From the NCBI GenBank assembly GCA_946894095.1, contig OX335653.1:2919001-2983000 (forward strand): a stretch of 64,000 bases of DNA. Direction: 5' to 3'. The stretch is from Incurvaria masculella. Lineage: Eukaryota > Arthropoda > Insecta > Lepidoptera > Incurvariidae. Both the position numbers and the translations under genes were made by a program. Position 1 is the first letter of the stretch. Every line of letters starts with the position of its first letter. The notes under the pieces are model-generated. The model saw only the letters and a program-made list of their open reading frames with translations, made no database searches and was not told where the DNA came from. Positions 12,046 to 24,425 of this stretch are shown piece after piece.

Positions 12046-12631
12046 AATTTTTTTTTATTTTTGTCTGTTGCCGCGTATGTTATAGTGGTTGTTGTATGCT
12101 TATGACGTGTTATTTTGAAATATAACCTTAAACATTTTGTGCAGCTCAAGTTACTTTATTGTTGATTTGGTTTTATTTTTTTTGTTCGATACTAATGCGT
12201 GTGTTTCACTTTGTTCGGATAAATATCTAAAGTTTCCGCAATATGAGTACTTCAAGAAAAAGTTGTGTAAACGATCTAAATAATTTTTGCTACATATGTG
12301 GAGAATATGTACTCCATAATTGTAGAAGATGTGTATTAGAGTTCTTTAAATATACCTATTTTCTGTATTTTGGGATTTTCTTGAATAAAAATGAGAAGTC
12401 TTGGGCACCTGATTGTGTTTGTAAATCGTGAGAGATTTGAATCTTATATTGGTTTTGAATTGATTTGATCTTATATTGAGATTTGAATTTATGTTTTTTT
12501 TTTGTTGATACATATCTGAAACTCAAAAACTAGAACTGATCAAAAAATTCTGATTATATATTTGAACTAACCATGCCATGTGTAGCCAACAAAAAACATT
12601 TTACCGGCAACAGATACGTTGTAAACTAGTG

Positions 12632-12702
12632 TTATACATAAATACATGTCACATTCCTTGGAATAAGCGATGTACCTGCTTAGTACGAAAAAGTGTATTA
12701 AC
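12632..12702 (+). repeat. Outer-arm fragment of the tRNA-like foldback family
   Basis: It carries CACATTCCTTGGAATAAGCG and TACCTGCTTAGTACGAAAAA, the same outer arm seen at 38860-38930. The tRNA-like part is absent. Confidence 0.7.
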
Positions 12703-12709
12703 TTAATGT

Positions 12710-13470
12710 AATAATAATAATAAATATCAAACAATCTGAAACGAAACCAAGGTGTAACTGCACTTGTAAGCAACGTCTCATATTTGATACATTGCCAATT
12801 TTTTCATGATCAATGACGGAAAAATGAACAGGGCCCCACTTAGTAGGCTGTGTGCAAGATATTAATCTGACATTTCATGTTATTTCATTTTTCTATCTTA
12901 TATCTACCTATTACATTAGATGCTATAATCACTGACCGTTATATTCTAACGTCTTAAGTCTGTCTGTTTGAGAACCACCTATTTAATGCGGTTTGTGCAT
13001 CTTGGCCCATCAATTATAGGCTACTTGCCATCATGCAAAATTACCTAAGGGGTGAGCGGTGTGATTGAATAAGGAAATGTCAGGAAAAAACAGACTGATA
13101 ATTCATTCAACTTCAACGCAGGCATGGCCTAGGCGTATTCTCGTAAAAAATAAAATGTGTAGTAAAGGAAAACAAATAATTCATGAAAATGTAGATATAA
13201 TGGAAATTCTCATGATAACTTTACTCAAGACCTCTATCAAGTTGATAAAATCACTATGCATCCAGTGAATGGAAGTAATCTTAACAAGATAGCGAAAAAA
13301 AATATCACAGTATAGCCATACTGAAATAGGAGACATTTTAATACACGCAGAGGGTTGATTTTTGTACGACGGAAGGGTTATAGTTGGACACCATTCATTA
13401 ATTTGAGTTTGAACGTCTTAAACATACATGATACAGTGTCTTCATTGCATTGGATAGGCAGTATTATCTG
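12710..13470. other. Intergenic stretch without recognisable gene
   Basis: AT-rich. The short plus-strand frames (13065-13268, 13355-13537) do not look like exons of a known protein. Confidence 0.35.
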
Positions 13471-13477
13471 TCCAATA

Positions 13478-13535
13478 GATTTATCTGAACGGATTCGAAC
13501 CAGCGGCCTTCGGATGACATGCCTGCTAATCTACT
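13478..13535 (-). repeat. tRNA-like SINE head fragment
   Basis: Read on the minus strand it ends in GCTGGTTCGAATCCGTTC, which matches a polymerase III B box. Upstream is TAGATTAGCAGGCATG, resembling a tRNA anticodon arm. There is no complete cloverleaf, so it is more likely SINE-derived than a tRNA gene. Confidence 0.4.
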
Positions 13536-13667
13536 AATAGCAATACTGCTGCGAGCGCGCCTACTATTACGGTGTAGTGTAACTGCAAATACCGAAGCAC
13601 AAAAAGCACCGACCCTGATCAACAGATCAGGACCACTTACCTGTTTGCATAGCGTGTTGATTGTACA

Positions 13668-13886
13668 AGGCTTGATATTTTGTATGTATTTAATGGATAC
13701 AACATTACCGTTATCTCATTGTCTAAAGGAGGACGGGTCTTGACATTGTCTATACCAAACTTTTTTTATTATTATTTTAAAAATTGGATTACAGTGCTTC
13801 AATGTAGATATGTCATTATATGGCCACAAATTGATGAGATAACGGTAATGTCGTATCCATTAAATATATTCAAAATATCAAGTTAA
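13668..13886. mobile_element. Short foldback element, arms of about 52 bp
   Basis: The left arm (about 13668-13722) and right arm (about 13834-13886) are inverted copies. Both carry CTTGATATTTTG, TTTAATGGATAC and ACATTACCGTTATCTCAT or its complement. The spacer is about 110 bp and non-coding. Confidence 0.7.
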
Positions 13887-14153
13887 ATCCAGGCCGACTC
13901 TAGTGTTATACCAAAATCAACTTGTGTTAATAAAATTGTGTGTTTGTTTATAACTCTTATGAATAAATGGATTTTTTTTTACTTTTCGTGTTTTGGTCTA
14001 GAAGCACCCGCAACATAACAATACTTTTATGGTCACTGCTCAATCTTAAAGCAACAATTTACTACTCCAACCCTGTCCTAGCAGTAATTAGTTCAATAGC
14101 TCCAAAGGTTCGTTACATAAAGCAGAAACCAATCGGTAGAAAATATCTCAAAT

Positions 14154-15753
14154 ATGATTGAAGAGAATCTTGTTTTAGACATAGTGGTGTTGCACAAAAA
14201 TAAGCAGTGGTTAGAGATCGTTGAGAAGTACCATAAACATCCAGAGAGAAACAGTGTGCTGTGGGTGTTCCCTAGTAAAGAAAACCTGAGCTTTCTGAAG
14301 GGCACCTTGATCGAGTTGGGGTGTAGCAATATTTTAAGCGTTGGCTGCGGAAGTGGGCTCCTAGAATGGATAATTGTGGAAGCTACTGGTAAGTTTATAA
14401 CTTTTTCAATAAGCTTTTTTTTGGGTGCCATCATCAATGCATTGGGATGTGCGAAATTATGGGAATGCGCGAGAAGACATTGTGTACGAATGTGCACAGT
14501 TGGTATATTGTCCAGTATTTTTTTCAGTTCCTTTTGCGATCAATCTTCAGCCTTAGGGCCGAGTGCACGAAAGGGCAAAAAATCAAAATCAATGTCAAAG
14601 TATGATTTAACACGTAACTTTGTGTGGACAGTATGGAAGGAACTCTATGGGGTTCACTAAAATTGACGTGTTTGAACATTGATTAACTCAGCCGTTTCTT
14701 CGTGCAACCGGGGCTTAGACTGTATTACCAAAAATTTAAGTTTGTCTTCTTCACTGACTTGATCGAATCCGCGGATCAATCAAATTGTGACTGAGTTTGA
14801 CGACCAGAAGTTAAGGTGGCCCAACCCGCTCATCTCCCCATACAAAAGGGGAAAGAAGATCACGCCCAAATTTTTTGTCAAAGATCCAAAATTTTGCTCT
14901 AAATAGCTTTATTTGATCAAACTAGATGTCTGATGACCATTGGCATTGTAAAATTTTGTTTGGATTCTAAGTTATAAGGTCCGAAAGTTCGAATTTTTCG
15001 CGCGTTTTAGACAATAACTTTGGAGGTGGATTACGCAATGATAAAGCAAGAACATCGTAAAAAGATTAGTCATCAGACATAGCTTATTTAATCAAGATTT
15101 ATGATCTATTTGGTTTTTGTTAGATTTTTGACTACAGTGGTCGTGGTTTCATACACGTGGAAATCATACACTATGCACATTGTCTTTTTTGTGGACATGT
15201 TGCATCTTCCTCATCACGGAGCCTGTCTTATTCTTTGAAACAGAGAAGGTCCTAGAGCGCAACAGCACGGTTTTGTACCGTGCCCGCGAATGAGTTAGGC
15301 CCGCCGGGTTGGGCCACCCTAAAGAGTATCCAGATCTGTAAATATTTATCTTAATAAAAATAAATATTTTACATCGTGACCATTATTTCAGGCATTCCAG
15401 TAACCGGCATTGAGGTTGATGGAGCGTGGTGGAACTGCAAATATTCCCCTCCAAAGTTTTTGCCTCTACATTTCTGCGATCCTGACTTATCCCAAGACGA
15501 AAAGACCAAGAGTTTACTGAAAGCGAGCCGCGAAAGTGCAATACTATTTTGTTATTTTAATAACAAGTCTGCTTTTGATTTGTACATGAAGTACTTTGAG
15601 GGTAATGTTCTGATGATCATCGGCCCCGGCCCCGGGAGAGGCACCCATACAAGTCCGAGGCCGTTTGATCACATGGACGTTTCGTGGACTCTACACCTTT
15701 TTCAGGAAGTCAGAAATAGCAAAGATTTTATTGCAGTATATGTTAGAAAGTAA
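14154..15753 (+). CDS. Methyltransferase-like protein, two exons
   Basis: Exons are 14154-14388 (donor ACTG|GTAAGT) and 15392-15753 (acceptor TTATTTCAG, stop TAA), giving 198 residues. The phase at the junction is consistent and rebuilds a glycine. Residues around 55-66 read ILSVGCGSGLLEW, which matches the glycine-rich SAM-binding motif I of class I methyltransferases. After the junction, GIEVDGAWWNCKYSPP fits the acidic second strand of that fold. The protein is shorter than a typical methyltransferase and I see no obvious catalytic motif, so its substrate is unknown. The intron is 1003 bp and holds a whole MITE (14811-15322). The gene ends tail-to-tail with the zinc-finger gene on the other strand. 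The chosen ATG is the first in the open frame; an untranslated upstream exon is possible. Confidence 0.8.
14811..15322 (-). mobile_element. TIR element (MITE), TTAAGGTGGCCC family, copy 2 (in intron)
   Basis: The ends TTAAGGTGGCCCAACCCG and CGGGTTGGGCCACCCTAA are near-perfect inverted repeats. The interior matches copies at 6739-7287 and 46140-46689. It sits wholly inside the methyltransferase-like gene's intron and has no coding frame. Confidence 0.85.
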
Positions 15754-15939
15754 AATTAAATTTTGTAAATCTTAAAACAGTGCATGAATTAAATTAATCA
15801 ACAATTTTTATTGTCATATTTTAATTTATAAAAAGAGGCAATATTAACAGTATTATTAAATAATGAGAGAACTAAGTAAGCTTCTAAACTAAGTCAGTTC
15901 AAAAACTGAGGGGGGAGTACAAAGGACCAGGGGCATTAC

Positions 15940-16246
15940 TATGGTAAGTTAACTCGCCGGGTGAATAGAAGGTGAACAGGCAAAAGAGTGATTAAATCTT
16001 ATGTTTACTTGCATTTCAAACTATATGTTTCCGGCCCAGTGAACTGAACATGGTTGAACATTCTCCTCCCACCGCTTGAAAAGCCGTAAGTTTTCAATCA
16101 TGTTCAACGACCGCGGTAATCTCAAAAGCATCATAAGTGTACTGAAATTTATCAATTTGCATGGTACGAAATGCAAATAGACGTCAGATTTAATCACTCT
16201 TTCGCCTGTCAACCTGGGGAGTTATTTACCATGGTAAGCCCCCAAA
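15940..16246. mobile_element. Foldback element between convergent genes
   Basis: The left arm (about 15940-16018, with ACAGGCAAAAGAGTGATTAA and TTGCATTTC) pairs imperfectly with the right arm (about 16160-16246, with GAAATGCAAATAG, TTTAATCACTCTTTCGCCTG and TACCATGGTAAG). A second, interrupted copy is at 48560-48860. It occupies most of the gap between the two convergent stop codons, so it may contribute 3' UTR sequence to one or both genes. Confidence 0.7.
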
Positions 16247-16298
16247 TGATGTGGGACCAAGTGCAGTAAGCGACCACCCCCAAATAACAACAACTAAT

Positions 16299-19200
16299 TC
16301 AGTTCTTCATGAGTTCAATATTTTTCACATTTATTTTATTGACGACAGGTCGGACGCCGGTGTTCATCATTGGATCATTTTTGCCATGGATAAAGTTTTC
16401 GAAGTCCTTGTCGTGATTGATTGTGTTTGAAGTGCTTTCTTTGCTCTGGTTGGTCAATTGTGCCTCGGTCACGAGCCTGCTGTGTTCGCTCGGAGGTTCC
16501 GCGATCGTCATGCTTGCTGCGCAGGGTTGGGTGACATCATCCATAAAGTAAATGTCATTGTGCATGTATTCCAGTGGGAAGTTCATGTCGAATCTCGGTG
16601 GCAAAAGCTTATTGTCCTCAGAGTTATCGTCAATTTCAATTATATCTGGCTGCTCGTCATCGGTAATCTCAGGCAACATCATACCTGACAAATCTAGATG
16701 GCCATACAGTTCGTTAGCTTCGATAATCGTATCCATTAGGTGCTGATCCATGCCACTCGGGGAACTCTGTGATGTCATTGTCATATTGAAATATGAATCA
16801 GATTTGATCTCATTTTTAATGTCGTTTACATTCTTCTGTATGTCCTCGAGAAGCGGTGATGACTTGCAATATTCTTCCGCGATTTCCTGTGTTTTTATCA
16901 ATGAATTGGCGCTGCACATTCGTTCCAAGCTGGGCGATTGGATATTCTGCTTAGATTCGAGCTTGATAAAGCTTGCATTTCCGCAAATTATTGACATTTT
17001 GTTGTGCTCGACTTGCTGTGAGAGCATGTTGATTGAGTTGAGGTCTATTTGCCTGTTAAATGTGAATAGTGGTCGGTTATCTTTTGTCTGCGGGACGGCC
17101 GGGTCGCTGAGCATTGGTTCAGGGGTGTACTGTAGGATGTTATCAGGGTTGTTGTTCAAGACAGGCTCCGGAGGCAGCTGCATGAACTGTGTCGTGATAA
17201 GGTTGTTAAAAGTCACCGGACTAGATAGGTTAAGCCCCTCGCTCTCTTGCAGTCGGGCAAAGGCCATGTTTTGCTCCGTTTCAAACATGTTTATCTGGTC
17301 GGGGCCCTTCAAAATCAAATTGCTTTTCACAGATATTTTAGCTTTCTTTCTGGGTACACCTTCCTCGGTGTGATTATGCTGCTGCATCGTATGGTTGACG
17401 GGCGAGTTGCTCGAAGGAGGAATGGGAAGTATCTGAGAAGGTGTGATGATAGGACCTATGACCTTCGGCACTGGAAGAGGTATCTTGTCTAGCGGAGTCA
17501 ATGTCAGGTTACTTCTGATAGAAAGTCGAGGATTTGGAGGCAGCTGTATCGGGAAGTTGCTCATAATACTGGTTCTAAGGTTGTTATTTGTGTATGAATT
17601 ATTGGAAGTCACCACATTGGAGTTGTTGTTTTGTAATAAGCTGTTTCCGATGGTCACCGTGGTGCTCAGATAATGTAGGTTATCATTGTGCATATTGCTG
17701 CTTACATTTGGCATTGGGTGTTGGGAATAACACTGAAGCCTTCCATTAAGAGTATCATTTGAAGGTTCTGATAATATGCAGTCTGAGTTATTGTCATCCG
17801 TAGTAAAGTCTGTTAGAACCTCTTGCATATGGTACGCCTTGTCGTTGTTCAGTTCTCCTGCAGCCTTGATGTAGCTGTAATCAGTCGGGTAACCTTTGTT
17901 TTTGATGTCATGTTCGCTATCGCAGTCCTCAAATTCAATGATAATGTTGGTGTTGGGAGGTTGCTCTGATGTATTCACGTTTTGTAGATTGTTGCTCAGT
18001 TTAACCTTATCAGAACTTGCGGTGGGCTGAGTAACCGGGTTGCTGCTCAGCATGTTCCAATTATTTTTAGGTTGAATTTCATTTGGATTGATCCGATTGG
18101 TTGTGGTTTGGCAGTCACGCTGTGTATTCCAGTTGGTTTTGGTTTGGTTTGGTACTGGTGAGTTCCAATTGGGTTTGGGTTGGCTGTCAGTAGGAGCATT
18201 CCAAATATTATTTGTTTCATCTTGATTTTCACCTGGAGGGTTCCAATTTGGTTTCTGTTGAGTATCACTCAAAGTTGTCCATTTAGGTTTTGATTGTTCC
18301 TCGCTAGGGGTAGTCCAATCTGTTTTTGGTGGACTTTTGTTGGAGTTAGTCCAACTTATTTGTGGTTCGTTTTTCTTCAATTCAATTAGCATACGCTGCA
18401 CACTCTCTTCTTTATGTGAGCAGAGGTGATTAATGAATTTGTCTCTGCTGAGAGCCTGGAACGAGCAATACGGACAAGGGTAGATGTCTTTAGATTGGAC
18501 TTCGGGATGTTCTTTGTTCATGTGCTTTTTATAACTGCGGCTTTGAATAGAGGTGTAGGAACAGTGCTTGCATGAGTACAGCGCCTGCTTTGTGTGCTGA
18601 GCCTTGTGGCGCCGGAAACCATTATGATCAGCAGAACTGTAACGGCATTGAGAGCATTTGTACGGTTTTTCACCTGAAAGAAACAAATATAATATCATCG
18701 TGTGTATTACACATAAAAAAATATATTTAATCAATAAAGTTGGGATTGAAAAAGGGTTGCACTCGGGATGACTTTTCATGACAGCGCCTTATGTAAGTAC
18801 GAATGTATGGGGCAGTTGTGAATGAGCCCAAGGGATGTGTTACTGTTTTGAATTTATTTATAAACTAGCGACCCGGCCCGGCATTGCACGGGAAGCTTTC
18901 ATTGTCTATTGCCAGATGACTTCTGGTCGATGGATGGGGGCAGTCATGTGACGATATTTAAGTCACGCCATTTTGGAGTATCTTCTCACCAGTGTGACTT
19001 CTAATGTGAAGCTTTAGCATAGATTTTGTGTTGGCTGTGTGGTCGCACTCTCCACACTGGAAAGGTTTACTATGTTCGTGAACCGCCGCCATGTGTTTCT
19101 TCAGCTCTCTAGGGCTCGCAAGCTTTTTCAAACACACACTGCAATCCACTTGCGTTTTGTGCACCAACTTATGGATTGAAAGCTGGTGCGGGCTTTTGAA

Positions 19201-20346
19201 ATGCTTTTTGCAGACTGGGCATGGAAACCTCTTGACTTTTTCATGTATCATCTTATGTATACTGTTGAGACGCTTCAGGCTGTACGTCTTGTAGTCGCAC
19301 TCATCGCAAGAGTTTAGCTCCATGTCGATGCTGTGCGACCTCCAAAGATGGGTGTGCAGTGGCTTCACATAATGAAATTGCACCTTGCACTCTGGACATC
19401 GGAACCTCCCGTTTTGGTGGCACGAGATGTGGTACAAGTATTTCTCTTCGGAGACCATCCGGACTCCACAGTTACCGATGTTGCACTGTTTACCGAATTT
19501 TTTCGTCATCTCGGTGTCTTGGTTTTTGAACTCTGTGATGCCACACGTTTTTGCACCGAAGGGGCGTCCCATTTTTCTCGGTCGGATTAAATGTGGTGTT
19601 GTGGTGTCGACGTCTATCGAGCTGCTGACTGTGTGAGTGTTGTTCGGCAAGCTTGGTATAACGGAAGAGCCAAGGTCTGGTGCTGGAGTTTGAAGAGTGC
19701 TACTCACGACGGGTGACGTGACATAGTCACTCGGCAGCTCCCCACTGTATACAATGTTTATACTCGCTTCCTGAATGATCTCCTTTGGGTCCACTTTTTC
19801 AAAGTTAGGAGTGCTCATCTTCTGAAGGTCGTCAACAGATATGACAGTCACTCCATTCGGAAGGAGCGAATTGGTACTTTGAACAATATTGGGAACTATT
19901 TCGATAACCTGAGGCATCTTTACAGGGTCTGGCTTGGGTCCTTCTTTAGCCGAAGGCATATCCGGCGGTTTCTTTGTGCCCTTTAATGCTATTTGAATGA
20001 GACTTTTGACCATTTTCTTCACATCTCGGATGCCCATCTTGTGGTGCTCCCGCAGGTGCGTTCGGAGAGTTTTCTCAGCATCGAATGCTTCGTGGCAGCC
20101 GGGGCACAGAATGTTGATGTTGTCACCGAGGCCATTGCTTTTAGCTAGGTCAGGATGGACGGTGAAGAGATGGAACTTAATGTCGTCCTCTGCTAGGGCC
20201 ATGTAAGGACACGCCTCGCACTTGTAAAACGACGTGGAGCCTACCGCTTTCTCTTCGTAGTAGAGAGCCCGAGTTTTGGCGACAGGTTTGGCCTCATTGT
20301 ACCCAGGTGCTGAAGAAATGTTCATGAGGTAGCACTGGGATGCCAT
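16299..20346 (-). CDS. Large C2H2 zinc-finger protein, two exons (1243 aa)
   Basis: Likely a sequence-specific nuclear regulator. Exon 1 is 20346-18990 (ATG start, donor CACTG|GTGAGA). Exon 2 is 18673-16299 (acceptor TTTCTTTCAG, stop at 16299). The join rebuilds the classic linker HTGEKPYKC in frame. About eleven C2H2 fingers are visible. Two are near residues 41-64 and 79-102. Six are clustered at about 285-450, for example FRCPECKVQFHYVKPLHTH and FPCPVCKKHFKSPHQ. Three follow the intron at about 455-537. After the fingers comes a low-complexity stretch of imperfect tandem units built on P-x-W-(N/T), at about 555-665. The rest is a long asparagine- and serine-rich, acidic tail that is probably disordered. 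I do not recognise an orthologue. The gene is head-to-head with TMEM258, about 1.4 kb between start codons. Confidence 0.9.
18860..18960 (+). repeat. Short interspersed repeat with CTAGCGACCCGGCCCGGC
   Basis: AAACTAGCGACCCGGCCCGGC, followed by ATTGCACGGG, is very close to CTAGCAGCCCGTCCCGGCTTTGCACGGG at 53174-53205. It lies in the intron of the large zinc-finger gene. This wording is a widespread invertebrate repeat terminus; the element class is not certain. Confidence 0.55.
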
Positions 20347-20349
20347 CCT

Positions 20350-21740
20350 GATACCTCTTGCACCAAAGTCTCAAGTTTTAAAGAATCTATTTCCCAAAGA
20401 GAAACTGATAATCGCCGCGTTACACTGTTTCCCACCATGCAAAAATCGAGAAAAGCGAAATATGGACCACAGAACATCAAGCACAACAGAACATAAATGA
20501 AAGGATTCTTCTTCTTCTTCTTTATAGAGAGGATCAAACCCACTCTGTGGCAACTGGTCTCATCTGAGGTTCATTCTGCCAGTGTCAAGTTTTGACACAT
20601 GCTCATTGTCGTGTTTTCATGCATATTTAGTCTCAGGTAAAGGTAAGCTTAAATTTCATTGAAATGCTTCGTTAGTGAAATGACAGATATTTGTGCCAAT
20701 ATATTTACATATACTTTGATATTTTTAAATCTTATATATATTTAAACATGGAGGTTATTTCTTCACCTCCATGTATTTAAATAATTCAAAATTTAAGATT
20801 GAAAGGATTTAAAAATTAAGGTAATTAATTTTATTTTGTGTTGACTTTTGAACCCCAAAAGTCAAGATGGGGAGTATGTCATATGTCATATAATGAGAAG
20901 AAAAGTTTATGTCAGTTTGACTGCAGAAAAATGTAGCAACAAATAAAAATATTTCGAAGTAAAACGTCATATTATATTTATGGAAGCATCAGACTGCGCC
21001 TCAACAACACGATTGATAGTAACGCAGAGAGGGAAGAAAATGAGCCGATGTTCCGTTTTGAGCCAAAATAGAAATTATCACGTTATTTAAATCCATGTTT
21101 GCAACCACGAAAAAACCCAGCGTACGTCGTTTCCTCTGTATACACTAGAAAGAGAAGGAATTCCTAAGTCCCTTTTACTCTATGGTTGACTTCAGCATGA
21201 GAGAAAGAGATCTCAAATTGGTCTTAATTTCCGGTGTATAGATTTCAGACAAAACGACCGTATATTTATTCTGTTTTATTTGTGTGGAATTGGAAAGCTT
21301 TAACAGATATTCTAGGTGAGCTCGCCACCTGTCGTGATAAAATAGCAGTTTTCTTCCCCATTGTAGCATGCGACAGTGTTGTTGTTCTGGTGTAATCATA
21401 AGTTTTGAATCGTATTTTATTTCAAACGTTGATAGTATTTTAAGACTACAAATCAACGGAAGGTGTTTTGAAACTTAAATGCTAAAAATTTTTATACAAA
21501 AATAAAATGCATCAAATGTTGGTAGAACACCGACCACAGTGGCTGTATAGTCTTGCTTCTCCGTGTGGAACAATATGAAAAAAAAAACGTTTGACGTTGC
21601 CATGTCACCCGACGTTTCCGTGACATTTCCTTCATTCATCGTTCGCCGGTTTTTGTGGTTTGTGTTCGTCGTTTTTATTGCGTTTGTGTAAATTGCACAC
21701 CCACGTTGCTTATTTCTTAGTGAGAATCTCCCAAAAAACG
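20350..21740. promoter_or_regulatory. Divergent intergenic region between the zinc-finger gene and TMEM258
   Basis: It separates two start codons on opposite strands and must carry the promoters of both genes. I cannot point to a TATA box with confidence. A hairpin ACATGGAGGTTATTTCTTCA with its pairing half CACCTCCATGT lies at about 20747-20776, and a CTTCTTCTT-rich repeat start lies at about 20505-20530. Confidence 0.45.
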
Positions 21741-21748
21741 AAACCGAA

Positions 21749-22957
21749 ATGACTGTAAGTATGTTTTTCTCTCTTTTTGTAAAATTGTTAGTGCACTGAA
21801 CACAGATCCTAGCGTAAAATGTGTGCAGCACCCACTAAGTATTTTAACCAAGCACCGAAACGTAAAATATGTAAATTGTAAACCGGTTAGAGTTTTTATT
21901 CCGGTTATAAAATAATATTTGGGGCCGATTTTTCAATCCTCAGATAGTACTTATCGGACTTTAGTACAAATTCAAGGATGTCAAAAGACGCGATAGTCTT
22001 TGCCTGAGAATTATAGGTATCTTCTATCACAATTATCTGACAAACAATCCGTTTCAGCCCTTAAACAAAAACATGATTTAATAATTTTGAGTAATAGTTA
22101 AATAACCCCCTCTATTTTTTTTTACTGTTTTTGCGTTTAAAACGACCACCAGATTTCGTTAGTCTATGGCTACCGAATCCTCCGAGATCCACTGATTTAG
22201 ATTTATGCACGCTTAGCATTTAGCTAAGTGTTTTTAAGTGGCCATTCTTAAGGATTTTGACAGGTTTTCGATCGCTGATTTAAACATCTGTAACTAATCA
22301 ATCCAGATCATCCTCTGAAGAGTTTTGTAATGTTTTGTCCCTGACTTTCGAATTTTGCGTCAATGCAAAGGACAAAACATAGTATTACCATTAGAGGTGA
22401 TCTAGGTTTATTGGGTATCTTTTTCCTTTGTTTGTCCAACATTTTAAACTTCACATTTACTTGAAATGTGGCATGTATGATCGACCGTGAAGCAAGGACA
22501 CTTCAATTATAGAGCCGAGTACAAAGAACTACTTTTAATGAATATACTGCAAGGCTGGACGCGAACCAGAAAAACATACCATTCGCGGGTATTGCGTCTA
22601 CCAATTTTGCCCCTGGCTGTATACCCATAATTTGGAATTCTACAGTCCCTCCCTTGGAATAATCGACGTACCTGCTTAGTACGAAAAAGTATATTTATTC
22701 ACGTTTACTTGTTCCAGTTGGATATTGAATCGATGGCGCGCTATGCCTCGCCAATCAATCCAGCAATCTTCCCACACCTCACCCTGCTGCTACTGGGCAT
22801 TGGAATCTTCTTCACGGCCTGGTTCTTCGTGTACGAGGTCACAAGTACCAAACTGTCGCGGGACCTCTTTAAGGAGCTGCTGCTCGCGTTAGTCGCCGCT
22901 CTCTTCTCTGGCTTCGGGATTCTGTTTCTGCTCCTATGGGTCGGGATTTATGTGTAG
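21749..22957 (+). CDS. TMEM258: Oligosaccharyltransferase subunit TMEM258 (Kuduk) homologue
   Basis: Encodes a small two-helix ER membrane subunit of the oligosaccharyltransferase complex that transfers N-glycans to nascent proteins. The first coding exon is only six bases (ATG ACT, 21749-21754) before donor GTAAGT. The second is 22718-22957 after acceptor TTGTTCCAG. The product is 81 residues, close to the family's usual 79. Recognition is firm: [20 protein letters not shown] matches the conserved N-terminus, [15 protein letters not shown] matches the first helix and lumenal loop, and [14 protein letters not shown] matches the family's C-terminus. Starting at an internal ATG in exon 2 would lose only a few residues, but the two-codon first exon fits the family start better. 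An AATAAA polyadenylation signal is at 23144. A tRNA-like foldback element fills the intron end and stops about a dozen bases before the acceptor. Confidence 0.93.
22462..22705 (-). mobile_element. tRNA-like foldback element, copy 2 (in TMEM258 intron)
   Basis: The tRNA-like core at 22547-22619 (minus) keeps the anticodon-like and T arms but has changes in the D stem. The left arm has GATCGACCGTGAAGCAAGGAC; the right arm has the complementary outer part TGCTTAGTACGAAAAAGTAT. It ends within about 15 bp of the exon 2 acceptor, so it supplies most of the branch-point region. Confidence 0.75.
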
Positions 22958-23219
22958 CTAATAGTTGTGTGATATCGTAATGCAGTACAACTCAAGTAAT
23001 GCACACAGATATAGTGACTATTTAAAATATGTGGCATGCATTGCAAGGGTTTTCTGTAGTTTATGTAGTGTATATCAACATTTTTTGTCATTCCAAAATA
23101 AGTTTTATTGTTTGCACGCATTGTTTTTATTCTGCGTTCACAGAATAAAGTCCACACTCATAGTTCTGATTTGTGTATCTATTTCTATCTTGAAATGTGT
23201 TATTTTAAATTGAAATATT

Positions 23220-23880
23220 ATGATCAAACACCAGTGTCCGCAAGCCTAGGTTTGCCTAAGCCATGCCAGAAGTGCTAATTTATAAGTAACTTTTTAAAAC
23301 TAAGGCTTAGCTGCAAACATAGGTTATCAGATGCTTCGGTCTTTGACAATAACACACATAGCTGACATTGTTATTGATTCATTCGATGCCTTCATGAAGC
23401 ATTTGTTTTCACTATTGATGCAAGGAGAAATAAACTTTTAAGACATAATGTTGCTCTTATTAATTGCATAAATCCATGATTGATGGTGTCTAATCACGCA
23501 ATATAATATCACAAAATATGGGCAGGAATAGCACTTCATTTTGTATGTTTCGATTTGTTAATACATTTTCGATATTTACACTCACTGCCCACCCCTCAGA
23601 TTAAAAGGAAGATGTGCCATGTAGCGTGATTACTATGAGACCAGCTGTCTCCAGTTTTGTAAAATTACAACCGAAATGAAACGTACATGTCACAAGAAAA
23701 CATAATTGCAGAAGTATAGAAGGGATTTGTGTGGGGAACTGACTTGTTGAAACCATTTCGAGATCATATTCGTGCGCGGTGGCGATGGTTGGACTGTGGC
23801 ATGTGGCGCACGGCCAACTTCCCATACCATCATATGCAGACTTTGGCCGCTTCCGAAGGGCTAGAGGAGAAATAATGGTT
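23220..23880. other. Intergenic stretch without recognisable gene
   Basis: No supportable coding or RNA feature. Short frames on the minus strand around 23600-23825 show no domain. Confidence 0.35.
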
Positions 23881-23884
23881 TACT

Positions 23885-24064
23885 TACTCTAACTAACTAA
23901 GTTTGTATGGGGAAGTCATGATATCCAGGAAATAATTCAGTCCGATATCAGTCCAAAACGGCATTAACCCGAGCAGAGGCGTGTCCGTTTTCAGGGTCAC
24001 TGTTTTCACGGTTTTGTACCGTGCCAGCGAATGAGTTAGTCCCGCCGGGTTGGGCCACCTTAAG
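23885..24064 (-). mobile_element. Truncated end of the TTAAGGTGGCCC MITE family
   Basis: It contains CACGGTTTTGTACCGTG, then GCGAATGAGTTAGTCCCGCC and GGGTTGGGCCACCTTAA. This is the same terminal 60 bp as in the copy at 14811-15322. The rest of the element is missing or replaced. Confidence 0.7.
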
Positions 24065-24148
24065 TTATTTTTCCACATATTTTTTGGCCCATATCATAGC
24101 ATTGAGGAAGGACGATGAGGAAGGCTAAATCAGAGCCCTTGGTTGGAC

Positions 24149-24425
24149 TTCTCACCTAAATTGGCATTTACGGAACTTCGAAGTTACGTTAAAACAGCAA
24201 ACCTCATGTAAGTTTTACAACTTGTTCTGTTTTACTTCTTCAACCTGTCAAAATCAAACTCAGACTACCCAATATGTATGAAAACACGGAATCTGTGTAA
24301 ACGGCAACGTCAACGTATTTACGGTGACGATGCGTAAGCTGTTAATCCAAACTCAGACTGATTCTTCACAAATTAGAAAGCGCCAGTCGATCGGTTTGGC
24401 GCAAAACCCAAATTTAGGTAACAAG
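24149..24425 (+). mobile_element. MITE with CTCACCTAAATTGGC ends, diverged copy
   Basis: It shares its left end (TTCTCACCTAAATTGGC) and much of its interior with the neighbouring copy at 24491-24799. The right end (AAATTTAGGTAAC) is decayed. The two copies stand in the same orientation, 342 bp apart. Confidence 0.65.

Noticed and set aside
13967..14161. Upstream exon of the methyltransferase-like gene
   Set aside because: The frame ends with a stop overlapping the chosen ATG and reads differently from the gene's frame. There is no splice evidence.
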